A stretch of 64,000 nucleotides of DNA from Flavivirga sp. 57AJ16. GTDB lineage: Bacteria; Bacteroidota; Bacteroidia; Flavobacteriales; Flavobacteriaceae. Positions 35,800 to 44,234 of the stretch are shown piece by piece. A program made the translations under genes and the position numbers. The stretch is taken from positions 124,001-188,000 of the forward strand of contig NZ_JAQZAT010000006.1 in the NCBI RefSeq assembly GCF_028736925.1, read 5' to 3'. Numbering within the stretch: the stretch's first letter is position 1; each line of letters begins with the position of its first letter. The notes beneath the pieces are model-generated. The model made no database searches, had not been told where the DNA came from, and saw nothing but the letters and a program-made list of their open reading frames with translations.

Positions 35800-36198
35800 A
35801 TGACAAAGCAAAAAAAATCCAAAGTGTTTAATATTATCTTATGGATATTTCAAGCCCTTTTAGCTGTAACATTTATTTGGGGAGGTGGAATGAAATTATT
35901 TCAACCTAATGACCTACCTTGGTTATGGGTAAATGAAAATCCCGAATTAGTGACTGTTTCAGGTGTTTTTGACTTATTGGCAGGTTTCGGATTGACCTTA
36001 CCTTCTCTTCTTCGAATTCAACCAAAAATGACAATATATGCAGCCTATGGAACAATTGCTCTAATGATTTCAGCAAGTATTTTTCACATTATAAGAGGAG
36101 AAGGAAACCAAATAGGATTTAATATATTCATTTTAATTTCTGCTATATTTATTGCTTGGGGAAGACTGAAAAAAGCACCAATAGAACCGAAAAAATAA
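35800..36198 (+). CDS. DoxX family membrane protein
   Basis: A 132-residue protein with four helices (about 10-30, 45-65, 75-95, 103-122). The DoxX-like block is ALLAVTFIWGGGMKLF. The short intact frame is of normal length. DoxX proteins are linked to redox and thiol metabolism, but the exact role here is unknown. Divergent from the HxlR gene with the palindrome between, so expression is probably derepressed by the same signal. Confidence 0.88.
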   Translation: MTKQKKSKVFNIILWIFQALLAVTFIWGGGMKLFQPNDLPWLWVNENPELVTVSGVFDLLAGFGLTLPSLLRIQPKMTIYAAYGTIALMISASIFHIIRGEGNQIGFNIFILISAIFIAWGRLKKAPIEPKK

Positions 36199-36199
36199 A

Positions 36200-36415
36200 A
36201 GGCAGCCGCTAACAAAGATGTGTATATGTAATGCGGGGTGAAATGTTAAACGGAAACCTCTGTGCTTCTATTCAGCTCGCAGTTAGTATATTTATGAACA
36301 AAAATTAAAAAATATAAAAGCAGCTCGCTAACGTTCGTGTCGATTTTAAACTATCGCTTTCAAATCCCGCACTACACATACACATATATGAAACCGTTGG
36401 TAACAATTTGAATAC
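36200..36415. repeat. Cassette-like spacer e
   Basis: Begins with GCCGCTAAC (36205-36213). It has arms GATGTGTATATGTAATGCGG (about 36217-36236) and CCCGCACTACACATACACAT (about 36366-36385), inverted copies with 18 of 21 matched. It ends with GTTGGTA (36396-36402), nearly complementary to TATCAAC at 38487-38493. Confidence 0.7.
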
Positions 36416-36425
36416 AACCCAAAAA

Positions 36426-37730
36426 TCATTGTTTCAAACCAATAGTCTCGGGTTTACCTTTTAAGCCCAACCCCTTAACATTACCCTTTTCATCTAGAAA
36501 AAATTCCCATTCCAAAGCTTGTTCAGCAAAATAAAAAGTAGTGTTAGAAGATGGTACTAATTCTTCTTTTCCATCTATTGGGTCTGGCCGAAGATATAGT
36601 TTGTTTCCCTCTTCAGTAATGTGTAATAACCCAAAACCTTTTGAAAGGTAAGTGCCCACATAGTTTTTATAAAGGGAAGTATCAATATTGTAAACGGTAC
36701 GCTTTTCAGGAATTTTAAATGGTTTTCCCTCCCATATATTTCTTACCGCTCCGTAAACACCTTTCCAATTAGAGCCCGAAACATTATGTAGATAAATAAA
36801 CGTTTTTTTAGTATTCATATAGCGTTGTAAGCTTGACCTCTTGCTTTCTCCATCACCTACTATATATGCTTCGTTGACATTATCTGTTTTATGGAGCCGC
36901 CAAGCAAAACCGTAATCACTTAAAGAACCATCATTTAAAGGTGTCATCTCAAAAGACCTTTTCAAGACTTCTTGCGACAGTAATTGATTTGTATATAATG
37001 CTTGGTCAAATAAATATAAATCGTAGGCCGTAGAATGAATATGGCCTTCTCCTAAAGGCGGTCCGACATTGACAGACAATGGCATACCATTAATTGCCTG
37101 TTCTTTATTGTAAACAAAACTATTAACCATACCAAGTGGCTCAAAAATATTGTGTTTTATAAACACTACAAAAGGTGCTCGTGAAACCTGTTCGACTATT
37201 GCTGCGAGCAGCATATAATTGTCGCCATTGTAACCAAATTTATCACCTTTTATAGTGTTTTCAGGTTTGTATTTGGCTACTAATTTTATTATTTCATTTG
37301 AAGTGTAAACTTTTGTACTGTCTTGGTAAGTAGCAACGGTAGGCTGAAACCTGGGCAAACCACTTGTCATATTTAAAAGGCTTTCTATAGTAACATGCTG
37401 ATAAGGAAGTTTAGGAAAATAATCGGTCAATTTGTTATCAAGTTTTATATGCCCTCTATCCACAAGCATTAATATAGCTACTGCTGTAAAAGCCTTACTT
37501 ACCGAAGCAATATCTAAAGAGGTTTCTTTTGTGATTTGATTATCGTTTTCATCTTTTCCATAAGCATTATAAAAACGAAGTTTACCTTTTTCAGCGATTA
37601 ATAGCTGACCGTCAAATAACTGATTTTCGGATACTATTGTAAGTACTGAATCAATTTGGGCTGTCCATTCTTGCCCATAAGAATTTATGAAAGCAATAAA
37701 AAAAATAGAAATAAAGAATATGTGTCGCAT
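36426..37730 (-). CDS. Serine hydrolase of the beta-lactamase/class C fold
   Basis: A 434-residue exported enzyme (signal peptide MRHIFFISIFFIAFINSYGQ). The nucleophile motif SVSK is in LDIASVSKAFTAVAIL. The second motif is FGYNGDNYMLLAAIVEQ, where YSN-type is usual, so the Asn is displaced. The third, GEGHIHSTAYDLYLFDQALY, stands near the H/KxG site. A C-terminal lipocalin-like domain follows. Families of this kind are esterases or peptidases acting on envelope substrates, not necessarily beta-lactamases. It lies 82 bp from a membrane-bound LuxR regulator on the same strand. Confidence 0.85.
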   Translation of the reverse strand: MRHIFFISIFFIAFINSYGQEWTAQIDSVLTIVSENQLFDGQLLIAEKGKLRFYNAYGKDENDNQITKETSLDIASVSKAFTAVAILMLVDRGHIKLDNKLTDYFPKLPYQHVTIESLLNMTSGLPRFQPTVATYQDSTKVYTSNEIIKLVAKYKPENTIKGDKFGYNGDNYMLLAAIVEQVSRAPFVVFIKHNIFEPLGMVNSFVYNKEQAINGMPLSVNVGPPLGEGHIHSTAYDLYLFDQALYTNQLLSQEVLKRSFEMTPLNDGSLSDYGFAWRLHKTDNVNEAYIVGDGESKRSSLQRYMNTKKTFIYLHNVSGSNWKGVYGAVRNIWEGKPFKIPEKRTVYNIDTSLYKNYVGTYLSKGFGLLHITEEGNKLYLRPDPIDGKEELVPSSNTTFYFAEQALEWEFFLDEKGNVKGLGLKGKPETIGLKQ

Positions 37731-37811
37731 AATAAATAGTATTAATCATCCAAAGATGAAAAACCCAATTAGTAATAAAAAATACAGAATATAGATTTTG
37801 AATAGACAAAT

Positions 37812-38390
37812 TCAAATTTGTCTCAAAACATCGAGCAAATTAGTCTCTGGAGATAACAACATCTTCTTTCTTAATCGATAACGAGCAGTATTTACACTTG
37901 ATGGGGCTATATTTAATTCCAACGAAATATCTTTACTACTTAAACCGTCAATGAGCATTTCAGCAATCAAAACATCATTTTCAGTTAATTGTGAATATTT
38001 TAAATGCAAACGTTCTTGAAAACTAAGACCTTTTTTAAGTTTTATTGATAGCTTTTCCCTTAAATTATATCTATAATTTAAAACTGTTTTGATGCTACGC
38101 CTACGGTTTGAGACCCTCATCCATAGCATAATGGATAATACTAACGAAGCAAATACGATAAAGAACCAACCTCTTTCTTGCATAAACAATACTTGCATTC
38201 TGTTTTTTTCTAACATATAAGCATCCGACGGCCTACTGCTCTTTATTAGTGCTAATACTTCAGGCTCAATAGCAGTATTTGTAAATTTTGCATACCCAAA
38301 TGACAACAATAAAACGACACCTAACACAAAAAGAAAGTGATAAAACGAGGGTCGTATTAATAGTTTTCTTATACTACATTTGAATTTCAA
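37812..38390 (-). CDS. Membrane-anchored LuxR-type regulator
   Basis: A 192-residue protein. Two hydrophobic segments (about 16-34 and 75-92) enclose a short non-cytoplasmic region, and a C-terminal HTH follows (SQLTENDVLIAEMLIDGLSS, KDISLELNIAPSSVNTARYRLRKKM). This is a transmembrane one-component regulator that probably senses an envelope signal. It is co-directional with the serine hydrolase gene 82 bp downstream, which may be its target. Confidence 0.85.
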   Translation of the reverse strand: MKFKCSIRKLLIRPSFYHFLFVLGVVLLLSFGYAKFTNTAIEPEVLALIKSSRPSDAYMLEKNRMQVLFMQERGWFFIVFASLVLSIMLWMRVSNRRRSIKTVLNYRYNLREKLSIKLKKGLSFQERLHLKYSQLTENDVLIAEMLIDGLSSKDISLELNIAPSSVNTARYRLRKKMLLSPETNLLDVLRQI

Positions 38391-38469
38391 AATCTTAATA
38401 GGCTTTATGATGCTGCAATTTAATAGAGTATTTTAATCTTTTCAATAGACAATATATAGATTTCAACAT

Positions 38470-38695
38470 TTTTGTTAAAAAATTGCTATCAACAATGTAC
38501 ATAAAAAATAGGGTAATTTTGGCTTAATCGGATAGGTTTTGATTGTTTTCAATGCCACCAAATTTTTAATTTTGTATTTTTATAACAGAAAAGGTAAAAA
38601 AGAAAACTAAAAATGTGGCGCTTTGCACAACCGAATGCAAACAGTTTACTTTCTGCCCAGCTTTTCATATACAGGACCTTTAGCAACAAGTAAAA
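38470..38695. repeat. Cassette-like spacer f
   Basis: Begins with TATCAACAATGTACATAAA, related to CAACAATGTATAA in spacer d, and ends with TTAGCAAC (38680-38687). That is complementary to GTTGCTAA (39205-39212) after the SRPBCC gene. No gene in it. Confidence 0.6.
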
Positions 38696-38701
38696 ACGAA
38701 T

Positions 38702-39196
38702 ATGGAGAATTTTGATTGGACATCATACACTAAGAAAATTGCCATTAAATCTACTTTAACAGAGATATATAATGCTTGGACTAAAGCATCTGAATTAGAA
38801 AAATGGTTTTTGAAAAAAGTTGATTTCAACAGACCAGACCATTCGTCATACAATAAAAACGAAAATGTTGTTGAAAACGTATTATATACTTGGTATTGGT
38901 ATTTGTATAGTGAACCGATGAAAGGTAAAATAACAAAAGTCAATGGTAAAGATTATATCCAATTTACCTTTGAAGGAGAATGTTTAGTGGATGTTCTGCT
39001 TGAAACAGATAATGACTATATTATCGTAACCCTAAAACATCATAACATTCCATTAGATAATAAATCCAAACAATATGTTCGGCTTGGTTGCACAAACGGC
39101 TGGACTTTTTATCTTACTAATTTAAAATCCATATATGAAGGTGGAATTGATTTAAGGAATAAGAATGAAAAATTTTCACCAATGATTAATAACTAG
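38702..39196 (+). CDS. SRPBCC (AHSA1-like) domain protein
   Basis: A 164-residue cytoplasmic protein with a START/AHSA1-type fold: ITIKSTLTEIYNAWTKASELEKWF-like region (here KIAIKSTLTEIYNAWTKASE), then an extended beta-sheet region (YIQFTFEGECLVDVLLETDND). AHSA1-like proteins bind small hydrophobic ligands or act with Hsp90; here the role is unknown. The reading frame is intact. The gene forms a single-gene unit between spacers f and g with 8-bp complementary ends. Confidence 0.82.
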   Translation: MENFDWTSYTKKIAIKSTLTEIYNAWTKASELEKWFLKKVDFNRPDHSSYNKNENVVENVLYTWYWYLYSEPMKGKITKVNGKDYIQFTFEGECLVDVLLETDNDYIIVTLKHHNIPLDNKSKQYVRLGCTNGWTFYLTNLKSIYEGGIDLRNKNEKFSPMINN

Positions 39197-39199
39197 AAA

Positions 39200-39485
39200 A
39201 ACCAGTTGCTAATACTGCATATAAGCTATGGCTTGGTCCAATGTCATTAAGTTAAGGCAGTAATGTCAGTCTGAGCGCAGTCGAAGACCAATTGGAGTTC
39301 TAGTTTTATTAGCATTTCGACTGCGCTCAATGTGACAAAAAGGGGCAAATTTCCTTAACTTAATGACATTGGGCTTGGTCTGTCCACACTTGGAAAATCC
39401 TGTGGATTTTCCAAAGCCAGTTTTTATCTTGATAGGTTCGTACCAAGACGCGTCATAGCCATATACCAAACGTTGTGTACATAAA
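39200..39485. repeat. Cassette-like spacer g (interrupted)
   Basis: Starts with GTTGCTAA (39205-39212), ATATAAGCTATGG and, after the MITE, CTTGGAAAATCC...GGATTTTCC (39390-39413), then CATAGCC and CGTTGTGTACATAAA (39472). With the MITE and one target copy removed, the rest reads like spacer c. It ends ahead of the AraC gene. Confidence 0.7.
39239..39371. mobile_element. 133-bp MITE with 9-bp target-site duplication
   Basis: Termini CAATGTCATTAAGTTAAGG (39239-39257) and the exact inverse (39353-39371) form a 19-bp perfect terminal inverted repeat. The nine bases GGCTTGGTC flank it on both sides (39230-39238 and 39372-39380), a target duplication. Inside, a second pair carries TGAGCGCAGTCGAA and TTCGACTGCGCTCA. 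It has no coding capacity, so it is non-autonomous; the mobilising transposase is not in the window. Confidence 0.9.
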
Positions 39486-39544
39486 ACCATTCCTATTATT
39501 TTTCAAAATCTGAATTATATGTTTGAATTTCATAAATTTGTGAA

Positions 39545-40453
39545 ATGAAAAAAACATTGGAAATAGAAGATTTTTATGTCGAAAATCTAAAGTGGGTTCC
39601 TGAAAATCTAAAATCATCGATTGGACATTTTAACGTATTTAGGTTAGAAGAATTTTCGGGTCTTGATCCCAAACCTATGCCCTATAGTCGAAAGGATTAC
39701 TATAAAATAAGTCTGATTGTAGGTAAAAGCAAAGTACATTATGCAGACAAGACAATTGAAATAAATAACCAGGGCCTATTGTTTGCAAATCCACAAATAC
39801 CTTACAATTGGGAACAGGTAGATAGCCAGTTATCAGGTTATTTTTGCGTTTTTACAGAAGCCTTCTTTAATCAGTATGGAGATTTGAATAAATATCCTGT
39901 TTTTCAGCCAAGTGGAAATCAAATTTTCAATTTAACTACAGAAAACAGCGCTAAATTCGCTGCGATATTTGAGCAAATGTTTACTGAAATTAATTCAGAT
40001 TATACGTTTAAGTATGACATTCTCAGAAACCTTGTTTTTGAGCTTATTCATTCAGGAATAAAATTAGATCCAGTAACTTATAGGGTTGACTATCAATCCA
40101 ATGCCTCAGAACGAATATCTTCTATGTTTATAGAGCTTCTTGAAAGACAATTTCCAATAGAAAACACAAGCCAGAAGATTAAATTAAGAACAGCTAAGGA
40201 CTATGCAAATCAATTGAACGTTCACGTAAATCATTTAAACAGGGCATTAAAAGAAGTCACTGGAAAATCCACTAGTTCTTTAATTACAAGACGACTTACT
40301 AAGGAAGCCAAAATACTTTTAGCACATACCCATTGGAATGTTTCAGAAATCGCGTACGCTCTAGGTTTTGAGGAGACTTCTCATTTTTCCAATTTTTTCA
40401 AGAAACATATCCAGCAATCACCAATTCAATTCAGAAAAAACAAAATTGTTTGA
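39545..40453 (+). CDS. AraC-family transcriptional regulator
   Basis: A 302-residue protein with an N-terminal cupin-like sensing domain (about 25-160) and a C-terminal double helix-turn-helix (about 200-302). Its AraC signature is VSEIAYALGFEETSHFSNFFKKHIQQSP. Cytoplasmic. The SDR gene is 88 bp downstream on the same strand, a frequent AraC-oxidoreductase arrangement, so it probably activates it. Ligand unknown. Confidence 0.92.
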   Translation: MKKTLEIEDFYVENLKWVPENLKSSIGHFNVFRLEEFSGLDPKPMPYSRKDYYKISLIVGKSKVHYADKTIEINNQGLLFANPQIPYNWEQVDSQLSGYFCVFTEAFFNQYGDLNKYPVFQPSGNQIFNLTTENSAKFAAIFEQMFTEINSDYTFKYDILRNLVFELIHSGIKLDPVTYRVDYQSNASERISSMFIELLERQFPIENTSQKIKLRTAKDYANQLNVHVNHLNRALKEVTGKSTSSLITRRLTKEAKILLAHTHWNVSEIAYALGFEETSHFSNFFKKHIQQSPIQFRKNKIV

Positions 40454-40541
40454 TTTTTACAACTACTTGGTTGAATTGGGTAATTCCTCCCAATGAATTC
40501 TAATGATCTTTGTATGGTTCAATAATTAAAAAATAATACAA

Positions 40542-41303
40542 ATGAATCAGAGTAAAATAGCACTAGTAACTGGAGGTAGTAGGGGTTTGGGGAAAGATAT
40601 GGCGTTAAACCTAGCGAAAAAAGGATTGGATCTCATCATCACCTATCATTCTAACGAAGCTGCCGCAAAAGAAGTAGTCTCAGAAGTAGCAGAAATAGGA
40701 CAAAAAGCTATGGCTTTACAGCTAGATGTGGCCGAGTACAGTGAATATGAACCATTTTTCAAGAAGTTATCTGATGTTCTTCAGGAAAGTTATAATACAT
40801 CAACTATTGATTATTTAATCAATAATGCTGGAAGTATTGCACCAGCTCCCTATATTTCAGCAACAATAGATGAATTCAAAGATATGATTCATATCCACCT
40901 TATGGGGCCATTTTTCATTGCGCAAAATGCCCTTCAAATAATGAATGATGGTGGTGGCATTGTCAATATCTCAACTGGATTGACACGTTTCACAACTCCT
41001 GGCTTTGCTACCTACGCATCTATGAAAGGTGGTTTAGAAATTTTAACTAAATACCAAGCAAAAGAATTGGGAGAAAGAAAGATAAGAGTAAATAGTGTTG
41101 CGCCTGGAGCAATAGAAACAGATATAATGGGAGGTGCTGTAAGGGATAATGCTGAACTCAATAAGGCATTAGCAGAAGACACAGCTTTGGGACGTGTTGG
41201 TGTACCTAGTGATGTTGGTTCTGTGGTTGCATTCCTCTGTACAGAAGATGCAAAATGGATTAACGGACAGAGAATTGAAGTATCAGGAGGAGCGAACTTA
41301 TAG
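40542..41303 (+). CDS. SDR-family oxidoreductase
   Basis: A 253-residue NAD(P)-dependent classical short-chain dehydrogenase. The cofactor motif is TGGSRGLGKDMA (TGxxxGxG), NNAG is present, the active-site Ser is in VNISTG, and the catalytic pair is YASMK. The 253-residue length is standard. Substrate unknown. It follows the AraC gene and ends before a strong terminator, so it is the last gene of this unit. Confidence 0.93.
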   Translation: MNQSKIALVTGGSRGLGKDMALNLAKKGLDLIITYHSNEAAAKEVVSEVAEIGQKAMALQLDVAEYSEYEPFFKKLSDVLQESYNTSTIDYLINNAGSIAPAPYISATIDEFKDMIHIHLMGPFFIAQNALQIMNDGGGIVNISTGLTRFTTPGFATYASMKGGLEILTKYQAKELGERKIRVNSVAPGAIETDIMGGAVRDNAELNKALAEDTALGRVGVPSDVGSVVAFLCTEDAKWINGQRIEVSGGANL

Positions 41304-41317
41304 TACTTAAAAAAATA

Positions 41318-41465
41318 CTACCACTAACAAAGTATAAAATCAATAGCAGTTTGGTTGTGAACCAAACTGCTATTTTGTTTATTTGAGTATATTGCTATCC
41401 CAAAAGCAAGTGAGTTTTAATCTGCTAATGCTCTTATGCTAAACGTATATAAGTAATTACTCAAA
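41318..41465. repeat. Cassette-like spacer h
   Basis: Starts with CACTAACAAAGTATAAAATC (41322-41341), related to the other spacer starts, and holds the terminator of the SDR gene. It ends with a less regular AT-rich part. Complementarity with the left end of the unit (GTTGTGT at 39472) is only partial. Confidence 0.5.
41350..41388 (+). terminator. Intrinsic terminator of the SDR gene
   Basis: AGCAGTTTGGTT-GTG-AACCAAACTGCT followed by ATTTTGTTT: a perfect 12-bp stem with a 3-nt loop, about 50 bp after the stop codon. Confidence 0.9.
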
Positions 41466-41479
41466 ACTTAAAATAAAAA

Positions 41480-41782
41480 ATGAAGAAGATAATATTGACA
41501 ATCACATTATTTGGAACTTTTTTATCCGTAAAAGCGCAAGATGAAACAGTTAATGGTAAATTAACTGTTGATGGACCTATATGGAAAATATTTACATACC
41601 ACAGGTAACAATGCAACTGGTGCTTTATTTACTCACCCCGGAAATCAAAATTTATATTTAGGAGCAGGTAAAGATCAAAATGGCAACAAAAATGAAATCA
41701 TATTATATAATTTGAGTTGTGACGGAGGGTGTCATGTTCCCATTTTTGTTGCAAGTCCAATTAACAGGATAGGGATAATATA
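41480..41782 (+). pseudogene. Broken VGIGTT-family secreted protein gene
   Basis: ATG at 41480 starts a signal peptide (MKKIILTITLFGTFLSVKAQDE) with the typical AQ cut site, running to TAA near 41608 after VNGKLTVDG. The next frame (MDLYGKYLHTTGNNATGALF) then continues to TAA at 41782 and ends without the family's usual coiled C-terminal module. A +1 shift at about 41570 splits the two halves. Content (TVNGKLTVDG, GNQNLYLGAG) relates it to the secreted proteins at 46-56 kb. It abuts cutC by 4 bp. Confidence 0.65.
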
Positions 41783-41786
41783 AGAA

Positions 41787-42422
41787 ATGAAGAACAGAGA
41801 TTATTTAGTGGAAGCCTGTGTAGAGGGATTGGATCAGGTCATACGAGCGGAAAAACAGGACGCGGATCGTGTGGAGCTCTGCGCGCGTTTAGATTTGGAT
41901 GGTCTCACACCAGATGTTGAAACCATTAAAGCCGCTTTTAAGCATTGCAAAATACCCATTAGGGTTATTATACGTCCGCGTGAGGGCGGTTTTGTTTATT
42001 CAGCTTCAGAGTTGGATCAAATGAGGGAAAGCATTCAAGTTTGTAAAAACATAGGCGTTGAGGGTGTTGTTTTTGGAATAACGACGGAAGAAAACACACT
42101 TGATATTTTGGCAATTGAAGAGCTTGCGTATTTTGCTGCCCCGCTAAAAGTGACCATTCATAAAGCGATTGATGCGGTGTCTAGTCCACTGAATGAATTG
42201 GACAGGCTCATGGGAATAGATAACATTGATGCCATACTCACCTCGGGTAAAGCGCCAACATGGGAAGCAGGTCAGGCATTGATTAAGGAACTTATTAAAA
42301 AAGCAGCAGGCCGTATACAAATTATTGCCTGTGGCAAGGTGACCGATGAAAATATCGTGACAGTACATAGAAGGATTCAATCCACTGCTTATCATGGTAA
42401 ACGAATTGTTGGAAAATTATAG
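41787..42422 (+). CDS. cutC: Copper homeostasis protein CutC
   Basis: CutC-family TIM-barrel protein of 211 residues, slightly short against the usual 240 or more. Family blocks are EACVEGLDQVIRAEKQDADRVELCARLDLDGLTP and VIIRPREGGFVYSASELDQM at the start, and KVTDENIVTVHRR and AYHGKRIVGKL at the end. Despite the name, copper binding is not established for most members. It directly follows a broken gene and closes the accessory region. Confidence 0.88.
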   Translation: MKNRDYLVEACVEGLDQVIRAEKQDADRVELCARLDLDGLTPDVETIKAAFKHCKIPIRVIIRPREGGFVYSASELDQMRESIQVCKNIGVEGVVFGITTEENTLDILAIEELAYFAAPLKVTIHKAIDAVSSPLNELDRLMGIDNIDAILTSGKAPTWEAGQALIKELIKKAAGRIQIIACGKVTDENIVTVHRRIQSTAYHGKRIVGKL

Positions 42423-42523
42423 GATTGCTAGGGAAACAGAAATATTCTCTTTTAGAACCTGCAACTATGATCTAGGTAAAAAACATAACAAATTCATTAA
42501 TTGAAATCAGGTATTAAATAAAA

Positions 42524-43036
42524 TTACCCAAAACTCTTTAAAAGCACATGTGCTTGCAGATAATGTTTTCTGGTTCTAAAGTTCTTTTTCTTTTCAAAAT
42601 GGAGATTAATGATCTCACCAAATTTCGTTTTTTGTTCAAGATGGTGTATCAGTTTTAGTATGTTGTTATAATGGCCTTCAATACTAAATTGATATGTTTT
42701 AACCGATAAATCATTATTTTCAATCACATGAGGTTCTAAAAAATGAACCACTTTCAAGTCATGACTACTTGCTAAAGTATTTATTGTTTTTAAAAGATTG
42801 TTTTGAACAGAACTTCCATAAATCTGATACTTGTTTAAAATAGAGTCATAATATTTTTGCTTCTGTTTTAAAAGCGATAACTGTTTGGGCGTATTTTTAA
42901 GCAACAATGCTTCTTGCTGTAAACCATTATGCTCATTTTTCAGTATTATAGTTTTAGAAATGGCTAAATCGTAGCATAGGATTAAGGTGAATATAAATCC
43001 AGCAACCAGCAGTATATTTTTAGATTTATTGGTCAT
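42524..43036 (-). CDS. PilO/GspM-like assembly protein
   Basis: A 170-residue protein with one N-terminal helix (about 9-28) and a periplasmic coiled region (about 30-75, LLKNTPKQLSLLKQKQKYYD), then an alpha/beta domain ending KKNFRTRKHYLQAHVLLKSFG. This is the layout of PilO/GspM, the partners of PilN/GspL in the inner-membrane assembly platform. Low sequence identity is expected for the family. It is last in the operon and overlaps the PilM/N-like gene by 11 bp. Confidence 0.7.
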   Translation of the reverse strand: MTNKSKNILLVAGFIFTLILCYDLAISKTIILKNEHNGLQQEALLLKNTPKQLSLLKQKQKYYDSILNKYQIYGSSVQNNLLKTINTLASSHDLKVVHFLEPHVIENNDLSVKTYQFSIEGHYNNILKLIHHLEQKTKFGEIINLHFEKKKNFRTRKHYLQAHVLLKSFG

Positions 43037-44234
43037 CGGTCATGTTAATTTTTATACTAAAATGGGACGCGGTCATTTTTAAATCACTATAGTCCAATAC
43101 TTCTATACTATGAACCCAATCCACATTTTCTAAATTAGAAATCCATTCAGAATATAGTTCACTGTCATTGGAATCTCCAGAGACGATCATGGTATTTTTT
43201 TTCAGTGCTATTGTTTTATCTTTTTTTATTTTTTTCTCTAAAGGCTGATAAGTTATTTCAGAGAGCAATATGGACTTGGGTAAACTATTAACAATAGCAT
43301 TGATGTAAAAAGAGCTTTTAGACGAGCTGCTTTTAAGCATATCATCGGTCATTTTTTGTAACTTGCCAACAGTTTCATGTAGTTTTACAACCTTCTCTTT
43401 GGCAGCTTGGTTTATTTGTGAAGCTTCATGCAATACTTTCGTTTTTCCAAAATAGAAGTTGAAAAACAGAAAGTTTACCATTAAAACTCCTAAAATAAAA
43501 AGAAGCCCTGTTTTCAAAAACTGATTAAAAAAGCGAATTTGCCTGTAGGTATTTAAAAGTGCGTCCTTTTTGTTTTTATAATTTGTAAAAGACTGGTGAT
43601 TATGTACAATAAGACCCAGTGCTCCAGATAATGATAGGACATGGCTATTGGAGACTGTTAGTCCATTAACATAGTATTGCTTTTTTTGAATGGTTTCGTT
43701 TAAGTCCATGGACTTCATTAAACCATTTTCGGTGGTTATAGAGGTGTTTGAAGTTAAAATAACAGTCTCGTCTATGTAGTTAACAACACTAGCCAAGCTG
43801 GTATTTCCTAAGGAAAAGTTCAGAATATATAAATTATTATCGGTGTACGATTTAATAAGGGCATCTATATAGGATTGCCTACAAATTGAGACAAAAAAGA
43901 GAGTGTCCTGTTTTAATATTTCATAATAAAACTCTGAGGCATTGATATTTGGAAATGCTTTGTTAACAAGTTTTAAATCATCTGTCTGTTCACTTTTTAA
44001 GGTTTTTGTTAAAACATGTTCGTTATTAACTATTAGGAAAATAGGTTGCTTTTTTGGAAGTTTATGGGTGAGTTCCTTAACGCATGATGAAGTAAAGACC
44101 TCATTAATATCAACGGCTTTTTTTGTTTTCTTTAAAACGGTTGAATAAATGATGGGCTCATCATCATGGATGGCATGCTCAACACCACAATATTGATTCC
44201 CGTATAAAAGATATGACCTTAAATGCTCTAACAT
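43026..44234 (-). CDS. PilM/PilN-like (GspL-type) inner-membrane protein
   Basis: A 402-residue protein from MLEHLRSYLLYGNQYCGVEH at 44234; an upstream Met at 44312 would be inside the secretin gene. The first 230 residues form an actin-like, PilM-type soluble part. One helix (about 245-265, LKTGLLFILGVLMVNFLFFN) follows, then a coiled and ferredoxin-like periplasmic part with the PilN-style INAIVNSLPKSILLSEITYQP. GspL and PilM-PilN fusions have this order. The start shares one base with the secretin stop (TAATG). Confidence 0.72.
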   Translation of the reverse strand: MLEHLRSYLLYGNQYCGVEHAIHDDEPIIYSTVLKKTKKAVDINEVFTSSCVKELTHKLPKKQPIFLIVNNEHVLTKTLKSEQTDDLKLVNKAFPNINASEFYYEILKQDTLFFVSICRQSYIDALIKSYTDNNLYILNFSLGNTSLASVVNYIDETVILTSNTSITTENGLMKSMDLNETIQKKQYYVNGLTVSNSHVLSLSGALGLIVHNHQSFTNYKNKKDALLNTYRQIRFFNQFLKTGLLFILGVLMVNFLFFNFYFGKTKVLHEASQINQAAKEKVVKLHETVGKLQKMTDDMLKSSSSKSSFYINAIVNSLPKSILLSEITYQPLEKKIKKDKTIALKKNTMIVSGDSNDSELYSEWISNLENVDWVHSIEVLDYSDLKMTASHFSIKINMTDDQ

